Shown here: positions 46,332-55,360 of the stretch, in pieces | How the letters are laid out: every line of letters begins with the position of its first letter | How positions within the stretch are numbered: position 1 is the stretch's first letter | The notes under the pieces: generated by a model | Databases searched by the model: none | Seen by the model: the letters and a program-made list of their open reading frames with translations, nothing else | What the model was told of the DNA's origin: nothing | NCBI RefSeq assembly: GCF_030161375.1 | Contig: NZ_BSSQ01000011.1 | Location: 291,216-355,215 of the forward strand | Source: Paenibacillus glycanilyticus | GTDB lineage: Bacteria; Bacillota; Bacilli; Paenibacillales; Paenibacillaceae | DNA: 64,000 nt | Direction: 5' to 3' | Translations under genes and position numbers: made by a program

Positions 46332-48701
46332 ATGTCGATACAACAAAGTAAACCTACAAAATTATGGTATCAAGAGCCGGTCAATGAGTGGGTTGAAGCA
46401 TTGCCGCTAGGGAACGGTAGAATAGGCGCGATGATCTACTCTCAGTCTGATCAGGATATTATTATGTTGAACGAAGATACCCTATGGTCCGGTTATCCTA
46501 AGGATACGAATGTTCCGGGAGCTAGTAAGTATTATTATAAAGCAATGGAACTTGTAAACCAGAAGAAGTACAAAGAAGGCCAAGAGCTAATAGAAGACCA
46601 AATGCTTGGTCCATTTACCCAGTCGTATATGCCTTTAGGGAATTTGAAGCTGACCTTCAACAATATTAATAAAAGTCTGGTTTCCGATTATTATCGGGAT
46701 CTCAATCTGGATAGTGCCATATCAACAACATCCTTTGTCCATCAAGGAGTCTGCTATACTCGCGAAGCGTTTATATCAGCAGTAGACCAGTCTATGGTCA
46801 TTAAGCTTAGCGCTGATCAGCCCCAATCGATTAGCTTCCATATGACAATGGATAGTCAACTTCAATATTCGGTACTTGCACAAGACAATAAGGTTATACT
46901 CGATGGACTCTGCCCTTCGCATGTAGATCCCAATTATGTCGATTCGCTAAATCCTATTATTTATGAAGCTGATGATCGGAAAAAAGGCATAGCTTTTCGT
47001 ACGATTGCTTCAGTAGATCCTATTGGGGGTATTGTAACCACAACTGAGAATGGCATTGAGGTTGCTATGGCGAACAGTGTAGTTATTAAAGTATGTATCC
47101 GTACGAGCTTTAATGGATTCAATAAGCTTCCGTATCTGGAGGGGCAAGATTATCAATTAAACTGTGAGATCGACTGGCAGCATGTTCGGCTTCAAAGTTA
47201 TGATGAACTTAAACAGAAGCATGTAGTGGACTATCAATCGCTATATAATAGAGTGGATATTCATCTTGGTGAAGATATTTACTACGATATCCCAACGAAT
47301 GAAAGATTGAAGCGATTTGGAGAGACACAGGATGATAAGGGGCTATACACACTCATTTTCCAATACGGAAGATATTTATTAATTGCAAGCTCAAGAGAAG
47401 GAACGACGCCAGCAAATTTGCAAGGGATTTGGAATAAGGAACTTCGTGCACCTTGGAGCTCCAATTATACCGTAAACATTAATACCCAAATGAATTACTG
47501 GCCTGCCGAGATAACTAATTTATCCGAATTGCATCGACCACTATTTGATCTTATTGAGGTGCTCAAAGAAACAGGCTCAGTGACAGCTCAAACACACTAT
47601 GATGCTGGAGGTTTTACCTCTCATCATAATGTCGATATTTGGGGGCATTCAAGTCCAGTTGGTAATAAAAGCCGAAATACAGCAGGGTATGCATTCTGGC
47701 CAATGTCGGCGGGGTGGTTATGTCAGCACTTATACGAGCATTATGAATACTCCCTGGATAACACTTTTCTACAAGAGACAGCATATCCAATTATGAAAAA
47801 AGCAGCACAGTTTTATATTGACCTTTTGGTTCAAGACGAGGACGGTTATTTAATGCTGTCGCCTTCAACATCACCGGAGAACGCATTTATATATGAGGGG
47901 CAAAAAAGCAATGTGGCCAAGACATGCACGATGACAATGGCCATAGTGAAAGAAATATTTATAAATTGTATTCAAAGCTCTAAGTTGTTGAGCATGGATG
48001 TTGCGTTTGCCAACCTTTTGCAGGAGAAGGTAGATCGTCTCTATCCCTATCAGATTGGTAGTAAAGGCCAACTTTTAGAATGGAATGAAGAGTTCGAAGA
48101 AGCAGAGCCGGATCATAGACACATTTCTCACCTTTATCCACTTCATCCCGGACATGAAATCTCAGTTACGGATACTCCTGAATTGGCAGCTGCCTGCCGA
48201 ACTTCGCTTAATCTAAGAGGTGATGACGGTACTGGCTGGAGCTTAGGATGGAAGATAAATGCTTGGGCAAGGCTACATGATGGTAACCGAGCTCTAAAGC
48301 TGCTAAAGCGCCAGCTTCAATATGTCCATACCGATGAAACCAACTATCTTGACGGAGGAGGGACATATCCCAATCTATTTGATGCTCACCCTCCATTCCA
48401 GATTGATGGTAATTTTGGTGCTTGTGCCGGTATTGCGGAGATGTTCTTACAAAGTAACAATCATAAAGTTTGGCTATTGCCAGCATTGCCAGACGAATTT
48501 GAAAATGGTTATGTGAAGGGGCTTCGTGCTAAAGATGGACTTCTTGTCGATATCCACTTTAATGAAGGAAAGCTTACGAAAGCCTTATTTACAGCAACAG
48601 CAGATCAATTAATTAAATGTACGATTATTTATAAAAATAGTTCGACTTCAGTTCAATTGAACAAAGGAGAAATTTTTACTTTAGAAGGACAATTTGTATA
48701 G
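46332..48701 (+). CDS. GH95 alpha-L-fucosidase/alpha-L-galactosidase, cytoplasmic
   Basis: 789 residues, no signal peptide. N-terminal beta region (about 1-290) and (alpha/alpha)6 barrel (about 330-700). The residues equivalent to the known GH95 catalytic set are all present: N382 and N384 (NINTQMNYWPAE), E516 (SPSTSPENAF) and D692 (PPFQIDGNFG). It inverts and releases alpha-1,2-linked L-fucose, or L-galactose in plant polymers. It is 24 bp downstream of the first GH78 gene and precedes a relic of a second GH95-like gene. Confidence 0.92.
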   Translation: MSIQQSKPTKLWYQEPVNEWVEALPLGNGRIGAMIYSQSDQDIIMLNEDTLWSGYPKDTNVPGASKYYYKAMELVNQKKYKEGQELIEDQMLGPFTQSYMPLGNLKLTFNNINKSLVSDYYRDLNLDSAISTTSFVHQGVCYTREAFISAVDQSMVIKLSADQPQSISFHMTMDSQLQYSVLAQDNKVILDGLCPSHVDPNYVDSLNPIIYEADDRKKGIAFRTIASVDPIGGIVTTTENGIEVAMANSVVIKVCIRTSFNGFNKLPYLEGQDYQLNCEIDWQHVRLQSYDELKQKHVVDYQSLYNRVDIHLGEDIYYDIPTNERLKRFGETQDDKGLYTLIFQYGRYLLIASSREGTTPANLQGIWNKELRAPWSSNYTVNINTQMNYWPAEITNLSELHRPLFDLIEVLKETGSVTAQTHYDAGGFTSHHNVDIWGHSSPVGNKSRNTAGYAFWPMSAGWLCQHLYEHYEYSLDNTFLQETAYPIMKKAAQFYIDLLVQDEDGYLMLSPSTSPENAFIYEGQKSNVAKTCTMTMAIVKEIFINCIQSSKLLSMDVAFANLLQEKVDRLYPYQIGSKGQLLEWNEEFEEAEPDHRHISHLYPLHPGHEISVTDTPELAAACRTSLNLRGDDGTGWSLGWKINAWARLHDGNRALKLLKRQLQYVHTDETNYLDGGGTYPNLFDAHPPFQIDGNFGACAGIAEMFLQSNNHKVWLLPALPDEFENGYVKGLRAKDGLLVDIHFNEGKLTKALFTATADQLIKCTIIYKNSSTSVQLNKGEIFTLEGQFV

Positions 48702-48708
48702 ATAGATG

Positions 48709-48762
48709 GGCATTATCAGCAGGTGTTCCTTTGCCGGACATGCTTAAGATAATGCCTTTTTT
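48709..48762 (+). terminator. Terminator-like hairpin after GH95
   Basis: GGCATTATC at 48709-48717 pairs with GATAATGCC at 48748-48756, with AGCA/TGCT and GTTCC/GGAC inner pairs, followed by TTTTTTC. Confidence 0.75.
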
Positions 48763-48769
48763 CTTCCAA

Positions 48770-48835
48770 GTCACCGCATCAGCCTCGGATGTAAGAATTC
48801 AGTCCGGGGATGTTGCCTATATTGAAAGTAAATAA
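48770..48835 (+). pseudogene. Degraded 3' tail of a second GH95-like gene
   Basis: Reading the frame that ends at the TAA 48833-48835 gives about 21 residues ending DVRIQSGDVAYIESK. They align with the end of the intact GH95 protein just upstream (SVQLNKGEIFTLEGQFV): V-x-(L/I)-x-x-G-(E/D)-(I/V)-x-x-(L/I)-E. The stretch has no start codon or ribosome site, lies immediately after the terminator hairpin and ends 14 nt before the next gene. It looks like what a deletion left of a tandem gene. The match is short, so chance or another family remains possible. Confidence 0.4.
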
Positions 48836-48849
48836 TTGGAGGCACAATC

Positions 48850-51606
48850 ATGACAATGAAAATCAGCGAACTCTTAGTACAGTATTTAAGCAATCCAATA
48901 GGGATTGACAGTAAGCGTCCAATTCTAAGCTATAAACTTGAATCAGACGAAAAGGATCAGTATCAAACCGCGTATCGTATAATAGCTTCTTCTACGTTTG
49001 TATTATTACAGAACAACAGTGGGGACTTATGGGATTCGGGAAAAGTACAGAAAGAAAAAAATTATGCCATCGAGTATGAAGGAATCCCACTTTTATCAAG
49101 ACAGACAGTTTTCTGGAAAGTGAAAGTATGGGATAGAAGTGGTATTGAGGCGGAATGGAGTTCTATTCATTCATGGGAAATGGGGCTTCTGGATGACAGT
49201 CAATGGATTGCTAGCTGGATTGGTCAAGGTGATAATGCGGATTGTAAGAAGTCAGCAGCTCCCCAGGTGGCAATCGATTTCACTGTCGACAATATTGATC
49301 GTATCGTGAAAGCCCGGGCGTACATTAGTGGATTGGGATTGTTTCATGCCAGCATTAATGGTGAGCAGCTGGATGATTCTTTCTTTAGTCCTGGCGAAAG
49401 TGATTATTCCAAGACAGTCTATTATGCTACTTATGATATTCTCGATAAGTTGCATAATGGTTGCAACGCCATAGGAATCATTATCGGTAATGGGCAGTAT
49501 GTTAATTTTCTTGTTGATCCAGTCATGCTGCTGGATGATCATACCGAAGCTCCAGAACATCGCTATCAGAAAAACGACGGCGGATATGTGAGACAAGGGC
49601 TGTACGGTGATAAAAAAGTTATAGCACAGTTAGAAGTTACATATGCAGATGGAGAGGTTCAATATATTGCAGCTACGGATGAGAATTGGAGACTAACAGA
49701 TAGTCCCATCACATTTAATAACTGGTTTGGTGGCGAGGATTATGATGCGACAGCGGAAATAGACGGCTGGAATATGCCAGGCACTGACAGAATGGGTTGG
49801 AGTAAAGCAGTTGTAATGAAGAAACCGCTAGGTAAATTAAAGGGTAGGGAATTCAATCCTGTTAATATAATGGAGAAATTTCCAGCTGCTTCTATATCAA
49901 AACTGGAGAACGGTAATCTGCTAGTCGATATGGGGCGAAATGTATCCGGGTTCCCGGAGCTAATATTGCGGGGCATGACTGCGATGGATCGAGGAGCGAC
50001 CATTCGGATGCTGCCGGCAGAAACGCTATATAATGATCATTCAGGCGTAGATCAATCTTCCTGTACACAGAGCTGGTCGGAGAAATACCATTGTACTATC
50101 ACGAACAGTTATACGATAAAAGGAACGGGAGATGAAAGCTGGCATCCTATTTTCTGCTATCAAGGGTTTCAGTATGTTGAAGTTTCTGGATTTGTTGGAG
50201 AAGCAACTGTTGAGAATTTCAATTGCTGCGTACTGCGCGTAGCTAATAAGAAAACCGGAACATTTAAAACCTCGAATGTAGTATTGAATCAGATAAATGA
50301 GATAACGGAACGTTCTATTGAAAGCAACATGTTCTTCTCGTTTACGGATTGCCCGCAAATTGAAAAATTAGGATGGCTTGAAACCATACATTTAATGTTT
50401 CGGTCTATTACAGCGGGGTATGATATCCGTTCATGGATCCCAAAGATTACGCAAGATATGATTGACTCTCAAACAAACCTAACCGACATAGACAACGGCG
50501 ATTCCGAAGGTCTTGGTTATATACCTGCCATTGCACCTGAGTATCATCGTATCGTAGGCTTGCATAGAGACCCGAACTGGAGTGGCTCGTGTATTCTCAC
50601 CCCATGGGAATATTATCAGGTTTATGGGGATTCTACTGTATTGAAGAAAGCGTATGCCACCATGAAGAATTACATGGCTTATTTAGAAACTCAGACGAAA
50701 AATGGACTTTTAAATGACTATGCTCAGATGGGTGACTGGGGACAATTAAATGAGACAACACCGAAAGTGCTGGTAGAGAATTGTGCTTATTATTATTTGT
50801 TAAAGACAATGGCCAACATTGCAGCTCTAACAGAACATCACGATGAAGTTGAACATTACTCATCCAAAGCGGCAGATGTACAAGAAAAATTCCATAGCCA
50901 TAAGGAATGCTACCAGCCCGAGAACAGGAACTACGGAAATTCCAGCCAAACAAGTTATGGCTGTGTTCTTTTTAGCGGAATTATTCTTGAGGAAAATAGA
51001 GAGAGTTCAATTAATAAACTTCAGGAAGCAGTCGAAATTAGAGATTATCATTTGTCTTCGGGTGAAGTAGGATTAAAGCAAGTATTTGCATCATTAGGGC
51101 AATATGGTAAAAGTGACGTCGTCTATAAAATGGTTATGAATGATACACAGCCAAGCTATAAATATTTTGTTGATAAAAATCTCACTACATTGCCGGAGTA
51201 TTGGAATTTCGAGGAACTCTGGCTTGGTACTATGGTGCGTTCAAGAAATCATGCCATGATGGGTCATGTGAAAGAATGGTTAACGAGCTATGTGCTGGGA
51301 ATCAGAATGGCAGCGCCAGGCTATAAGAAAATAATAATTGAGCCTGCCCTTATGCAGACAATAGAAGAAGTAGAAGGAAACGTAACCTCTTCGTATGGGG
51401 TTATAAGTGTGAAATATTACCGCAATAGTGAAGGCTTGCATTTAGAAGTTCAAATACCTGTAGGGACGACCGCAGAAATAGGTATGCCAGCAATAGGTGA
51501 TGAGCTGTTATCTTACGATGTTGGCGAGTTAAGTGTACGACAGCAAGATCAAGCCTATTGGATTTCTGGCATAGGATCTGGCAACTATAAGTTTACGGTT
51601 AGATGA
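48850..51606 (+). CDS. GH78 alpha-L-rhamnosidase-like protein with altered motif
   Basis: 918 residues, no signal peptide, GGAGG before the ATG. Same domain order as the GH78 at 43578-46307 (Bac_rhamnosid_N-type beta domain, GGEDYDAT, barrel, C-terminal beta-sandwich). The key segment reads DCPQIEKLGW: the acid E505 is kept, but the usual Arg before it is Ile504. Other landmarks are GDWGQL and EYWNFEELWLG with ARNHAMMGH-type ending. It may have shifted specificity or use a different alpha-linked deoxyhexose. Confidence 0.85.
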   Translation: MTMKISELLVQYLSNPIGIDSKRPILSYKLESDEKDQYQTAYRIIASSTFVLLQNNSGDLWDSGKVQKEKNYAIEYEGIPLLSRQTVFWKVKVWDRSGIEAEWSSIHSWEMGLLDDSQWIASWIGQGDNADCKKSAAPQVAIDFTVDNIDRIVKARAYISGLGLFHASINGEQLDDSFFSPGESDYSKTVYYATYDILDKLHNGCNAIGIIIGNGQYVNFLVDPVMLLDDHTEAPEHRYQKNDGGYVRQGLYGDKKVIAQLEVTYADGEVQYIAATDENWRLTDSPITFNNWFGGEDYDATAEIDGWNMPGTDRMGWSKAVVMKKPLGKLKGREFNPVNIMEKFPAASISKLENGNLLVDMGRNVSGFPELILRGMTAMDRGATIRMLPAETLYNDHSGVDQSSCTQSWSEKYHCTITNSYTIKGTGDESWHPIFCYQGFQYVEVSGFVGEATVENFNCCVLRVANKKTGTFKTSNVVLNQINEITERSIESNMFFSFTDCPQIEKLGWLETIHLMFRSITAGYDIRSWIPKITQDMIDSQTNLTDIDNGDSEGLGYIPAIAPEYHRIVGLHRDPNWSGSCILTPWEYYQVYGDSTVLKKAYATMKNYMAYLETQTKNGLLNDYAQMGDWGQLNETTPKVLVENCAYYYLLKTMANIAALTEHHDEVEHYSSKAADVQEKFHSHKECYQPENRNYGNSSQTSYGCVLFSGIILEENRESSINKLQEAVEIRDYHLSSGEVGLKQVFASLGQYGKSDVVYKMVMNDTQPSYKYFVDKNLTTLPEYWNFEELWLGTMVRSRNHAMMGHVKEWLTSYVLGIRMAAPGYKKIIIEPALMQTIEEVEGNVTSSYGVISVKYYRNSEGLHLEVQIPVGTTAEIGMPAIGDELLSYDVGELSVRQQDQAYWISGIGSGNYKFTVR

Positions 51607-51611
51607 TAAGT

Positions 51612-51656
51612 AAAGAAACAATCCGGAGCCATGTGCGCCGGATTGTTTCTTTGTTA
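51612..51656 (+). terminator. Rho-independent terminator closing set 2
   Basis: Fifteen perfect pairs (51612-51626 with 51638-51652), 11-nt loop, T-rich tail. Confidence 0.85.
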
Positions 51657-51790
51657 TGTCTAGGTTGGTTTCTCATGCGAGAGCATAGGCTCGAGTAGGT
51701 TTAGAATGAATCAGATTCGGGAAAGTATATCAATGAGGGGTACGGTAAGCTCAGTAATTAAAGCTAATCATAAAGAAAGGTGTGTTTCTT

Positions 51791-52528
51791 TTGTTGCGTA
51801 GGAGGCTGCTCTGGGGAGTAGTAATTGTATTATTAATTACAATATTAATTGCAATTATTCTAAATAGGATTACATACAAACCCCTGCCGGAAGCGGTAGT
51901 AAAGTTGGAAAGTAATACTCAAGTAACCGTTCATAATATTCACGGTGGATATCGTTTTGAACCAGTAAAGGGAGCAGTCCTTCAACCAGATGTTATTTTT
52001 TATCCTGGTGGACTAGTAAAGCCGGAGAGTTATTCTACCATTGCTCAGAAGCTAGCCATAGCGGGGCACCGTGTATATATAGCGAAAATGCCATTCAATC
52101 TAGCTATATTGAAACAGAATGCCGCAGATAGTTTTATTAAAGAGCATCCAAATGATAACTACATCATAGGTGGTCATTCCATGGGAGGAGTGTTTGCATC
52201 TCGCTATGCCTCCAAAAATTATAAATCCATTAAAGGTGTTTATTTTTTGGCCTCTTATGCAGACGATGAAGGGGATTTAAGTAAGACAGACATAGCGGCC
52301 TTACAGATTACTGGAACAAATGATGGTGTCCTTAACCTTAAACGCTGGGAGGAAGCGAAAACAAATTTGCCCGAGCAAACCATGTATGTTTCGATCAAGG
52401 GAGGAAATCATGGTCAATTTGGTACTTATGGCTTCCAAAAAGGTGATTATAACGCTGCTATATCTAGAGAAGACCAACAGCAAGCTGTAACGGATGCATT
52501 AATAAAATGGATGAATGGACTGCGTTAG
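51791..52528 (+). CDS. Membrane-anchored alpha/beta hydrolase
   Basis: About 245 residues. One N-terminal transmembrane helix (about 5-27) precedes an alpha/beta-hydrolase fold with nucleophile elbow GGHSMGG (S130), an aspartate near TGTNDG and His in GGNHGQFG. It belongs to the Abhydrolase_5-type small serine hydrolases, with substrate unknown; it could deacylate cell-wall or sugar esters. The start is uncertain: GTG 51782 sits only 1 nt after GAAAGG, while TTG 51791 has an 8-9 nt spacing and is preferred. Confidence 0.8.
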   Translation: MLRRRLLWGVVIVLLITILIAIILNRITYKPLPEAVVKLESNTQVTVHNIHGGYRFEPVKGAVLQPDVIFYPGGLVKPESYSTIAQKLAIAGHRVYIAKMPFNLAILKQNAADSFIKEHPNDNYIIGGHSMGGVFASRYASKNYKSIKGVYFLASYADDEGDLSKTDIAALQITGTNDGVLNLKRWEEAKTNLPEQTMYVSIKGGNHGQFGTYGFQKGDYNAAISREDQQQAVTDALIKWMNGLR

Positions 52529-52601
52529 AAGAAAAATGGATACTCTTTGTATGCTGGTGGTGACGTTCGGTAAAGCCTAATAGTTTAATAAGGGGACCAA
52601 A

Positions 52602-52651
52602 CAGCCCTCTGAGATGAACCTTTAAGATTATAGGTTCATCTCAGAGGGCTG
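52602..52651. terminator. Perfect 20-bp inverted repeat between convergent genes
   Basis: CAGCCCTCTGAGATGAACCT at 52602-52621 is exactly complementary to 52632-52651 across 10 nt. The T-run on the plus strand comes only about 12 nt later (GTTTTTCG), so it is a terminator of modest quality or a transcript-end hairpin for both flanking genes. Confidence 0.6.
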
Positions 52652-52700
52652 TCATTGTACCTGTTTTTCGAGGGAGAAATGTAACTGATTGCTTTATAGG

Positions 52701-53576
52701 TTATTTTGGAACTTGCCAACTCTTGCGAAACGAAAGCGGGGTAAGACCGGTTCGATCTTTAAATAGATTGATGAAATGGCTGACGTTATCAATACCGATT
52801 AGATGCGAGATTTCCAAAATCGTATGGTCGGAGTATTTGAGCAGTTCCTTTGCTTTGGTTATACGCGTATTAATTATAAAATCGCCCGGAGAGAACCCTA
52901 TATATTTCTTGAATATTTTTATTAAATGGTATTTATTGACGGCGAATTGTTTAGATAAAGCATCCAACGTTATTTTCTCGAAGTAACGATTTTCAATGAG
53001 CTGGAGGATCTCTGTAATGTATAAAGGGATATCCTTATCCTCCGATTCGAATACAGAATCAGATAGGACCAACTCGGTTAATAGCTCAACTATTCGTTGT
53101 GATGCCATAATTTCGTGTCGGACACTTTTGACACGGTGTAGTTGAATCAACTCATGTATGATAGATGGGATAGTGGAATCTTGGGAGCAAATATGAACAG
53201 GGTTCGCCCGATCGGTAAACTGTTCATAATAAGCACGTACAGAAACACCATTCAAGTGAACCCATAATATCTCCCAATTCTGCTCCATCTCAGTGGCGTA
53301 ATATTGATAAAGCTTGCAGTCGATGAAGAAAAGTTGCCCAGGTAGAAGAGTATATGTTTTGGAGGCATAATGGAGTGTACCTTTTCCTGATACGGTATAC
53401 ACAATTAGAGTAGAATCTAAATGTTCTCTTTCGGTAAAATAAGAGGAATGGGTAAAGAAATGGCCAACTTCCTGTACGTAAAAGAGAGCGGATTTGGCGA
53501 AATCCGATGGTGTATTGATGATTCGAATTGAATCTTTTGTCCATGCATGCAAAGCTCTTTCTTGATATATTCCCAT
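52701..53576 (-). CDS. AraC-family transcriptional regulator with cupin sensor
   Basis: 291 residues. A cupin-like effector domain (about 15-170; GKGTLHYASKTYTLLPGQLFFID is represented by its GxxPGxxF pattern) is followed by two AraC helix-turn-helix motifs (ALSKQFAVNKYHLIKIF near 215; ILEISHLIGIDNVSHFINLF near 262). It is divergent from the AraA-like isomerase gene across 119 bp, so it likely controls that gene in response to a sugar. GGGAGG precedes the ATG. Confidence 0.9.
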   Translation of the reverse strand: MGIYQERALHAWTKDSIRIINTPSDFAKSALFYVQEVGHFFTHSSYFTEREHLDSTLIVYTVSGKGTLHYASKTYTLLPGQLFFIDCKLYQYYATEMEQNWEILWVHLNGVSVRAYYEQFTDRANPVHICSQDSTIPSIIHELIQLHRVKSVRHEIMASQRIVELLTELVLSDSVFESEDKDIPLYITEILQLIENRYFEKITLDALSKQFAVNKYHLIKIFKKYIGFSPGDFIINTRITKAKELLKYSDHTILEISHLIGIDNVSHFINLFKDRTGLTPLSFRKSWQVPK

Positions 53577-53695
53577 GCTGAATAACCTCCCAATATTCTA
53601 TGATAATTAAACAACATTGTTGGATGAATTATTGTTTGAAAGCCCTTACTATACAACTATATTCTATTATTGCATAGGCAACTGGAGGGGTAAAC
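53577..53695. promoter_or_regulatory. Divergent promoter of AraC regulator and AraA-like isomerase
   Basis: On the plus strand TTGAAA (53636-53641) and TATTCT (53660-53665) are spaced 18 bp. A short inverted repeat CAACATTGTTG lies near 53612-53622 and could be the operator. Minus-strand -10 candidates TATCAT/TAGAAT lie about 30 bp before the regulator ATG. Confidence 0.5.
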
Positions 53696-55198
53696 ATGTC
53701 TTTATATCCGGCATTGAAATCGGCGAAGAAACCACGAATTGGTCTTTATTCAGTAGGGCTTCGCGCTTATTGGGATCAGTTTCCCGGGCTACGCGAACGT
53801 TTGATCGAATACGGACAGTTTATAGAAAAGCGAATGTCGGCCTGGGGAGAGGTGTACAACTTTGGCTTGGTTGATACAGAGGGTGAAGGACGACGGGCTG
53901 GTGAATGGTTAAACGAACGTCAAGTAGATCTTGTTTTTTGTCACGCTGCAACCTATTCGACTAGCTCGACCGTGCTGCCCGTTCACCAGATCAATAAAGC
54001 ACCTGTCATCTTCTTGAATTTGCAGCCTACGGAACGAATAAACTATGAGCAGTCTACGACTGGAGAATGGTTAGCTCATTGTGGAGCATGTCCGGTTCCT
54101 GAGTTTGCGAATGCTTTTAACCGCGCGTCTATTCCTTTTCGTGTGGTCAATGGTCTACTCGGACTCGATTATACCCCAGCCATTTCAATGACGAACGAAA
54201 CGACGAATGAACGTAAGGAAGCGCAGCGTGCTTGGAAGGAAATTGAAGAATGGGTTCGTGCAGCAGCCGTACCGCGTACGCTGCAACATGGCAGGTTCGG
54301 TTTCTTAGGAAACACGTACAGCGGCATGTTGGATATGTATAGTGACTTTACTATGGTTCAAGCTCAAACGGGCCTTCATCTCGAAGTGTTGGAGATGTGT
54401 GATCTGGATAGGATGTTAAATTCGGTAACACCTAAGGAAGCGAAGGTGAAATTAGAAGAAGTCCATTATATGTTTCAAATTAGCGGCGATTCACCTAGCG
54501 ATCCAATTGCAAAACGCCCGACGAAAGAGCAGCTGGACTGGTCGTGTAAAGTAGCCGTAGCACAGGAGAAATTGGTTAAAGAGTATGATCTTGATGCACT
54601 CACTTATTATTATCATGGTGCACCTGGTGGTGAGTATGAGAAGTTGCAAGGAGGCTTTATCGTCGGTCACTCCCTCCTAACGGCTAAAGGTATACCGTGC
54701 GCTGGAGAAGGAGATCTCAAGACGAATATCGCTATGAAAATATGTGATATTCTGGGCACTGGCGGCAGCTTCTCAGAAATTGTAGTTGTAGATTACGTTG
54801 ATGAGACGATACTCCTTGGTCATGATGGACCTTTCCATGTAGCTATTTCGGATGGAAAACCAATATTGCGAGGCATGGGACTGTACCATGGCAAACAGGG
54901 GACAGGAGTTTCTGTGGAAGCTAAGGTAAGAACCGGACCAATTACAACTCTCAATCTGACGCAGACCGGAGATGGGAAAATGAAGTTGATTATTAGTGAG
55001 GGCCAATCCAAGAATGGACCGATTATGCGGATCGGAAACACACAGACGCCAGTCAAATTCAACCAACATCCGGATGAATACATGAGCAAGTGGTTTAATG
55101 AAGCACCGACACATCACTGTGCACTGTCAATTGGGCATAACGCTTCGTTGTTTCAGAAGGTAGGAGAACTAATGGATATGGTGCATGTTACTTTGTAA
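53696..55198 (+). CDS. L-arabinose/L-fucose isomerase family protein
   Basis: 500 residues, cytoplasmic. Central block AGEGDLKT (about 341-348) matches the AGEGDWKT metal-site segment of AraA, and the following GTGGSFSEIVVVDY and LLGHDGPFHVAI align with the AraA GGTSFMEDY and LGSHMLEV segments. A C-terminal beta domain holds APTHHCALSIGHN, whose histidines could complete the metal site. Sequence is far from classical AraA, so L-arabinose is likely but L-fucose or another aldose is possible. TGGAGGGG precedes the ATG; AraC-controlled from the divergent gene. Confidence 0.8.
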   Translation: MSLYPALKSAKKPRIGLYSVGLRAYWDQFPGLRERLIEYGQFIEKRMSAWGEVYNFGLVDTEGEGRRAGEWLNERQVDLVFCHAATYSTSSTVLPVHQINKAPVIFLNLQPTERINYEQSTTGEWLAHCGACPVPEFANAFNRASIPFRVVNGLLGLDYTPAISMTNETTNERKEAQRAWKEIEEWVRAAAVPRTLQHGRFGFLGNTYSGMLDMYSDFTMVQAQTGLHLEVLEMCDLDRMLNSVTPKEAKVKLEEVHYMFQISGDSPSDPIAKRPTKEQLDWSCKVAVAQEKLVKEYDLDALTYYYHGAPGGEYEKLQGGFIVGHSLLTAKGIPCAGEGDLKTNIAMKICDILGTGGSFSEIVVVDYVDETILLGHDGPFHVAISDGKPILRGMGLYHGKQGTGVSVEAKVRTGPITTLNLTQTGDGKMKLIISEGQSKNGPIMRIGNTQTPVKFNQHPDEYMSKWFNEAPTHHCALSIGHNASLFQKVGELMDMVHVTL

Positions 55199-55239
55199 TT
55201 TGTAAATGAAGGGGAATTACTTTCGTGCGTTAAATGGAA

Positions 55240-55276
55240 TAAAAAAGGAGCTTACTTGAATGTAAGCCCCTTTTTT
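55240..55276 (+). terminator. Rho-independent terminator after the isomerase
   Basis: AAAAAAGGAGCTTAC pairs with GTAAGCCCCTTTTTT (one A-C mismatch), followed by GTTT. The A-run on the 5' side lets it also serve the minus strand. Confidence 0.8.
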
Positions 55277-55360
55277 GTTTGGTTATTTAATAATCAGTGG
55301 CATGATTTCAGAACTAAAGGTATTCACGTAGATTGACCATCCTGGGGGACGATCATCTAC

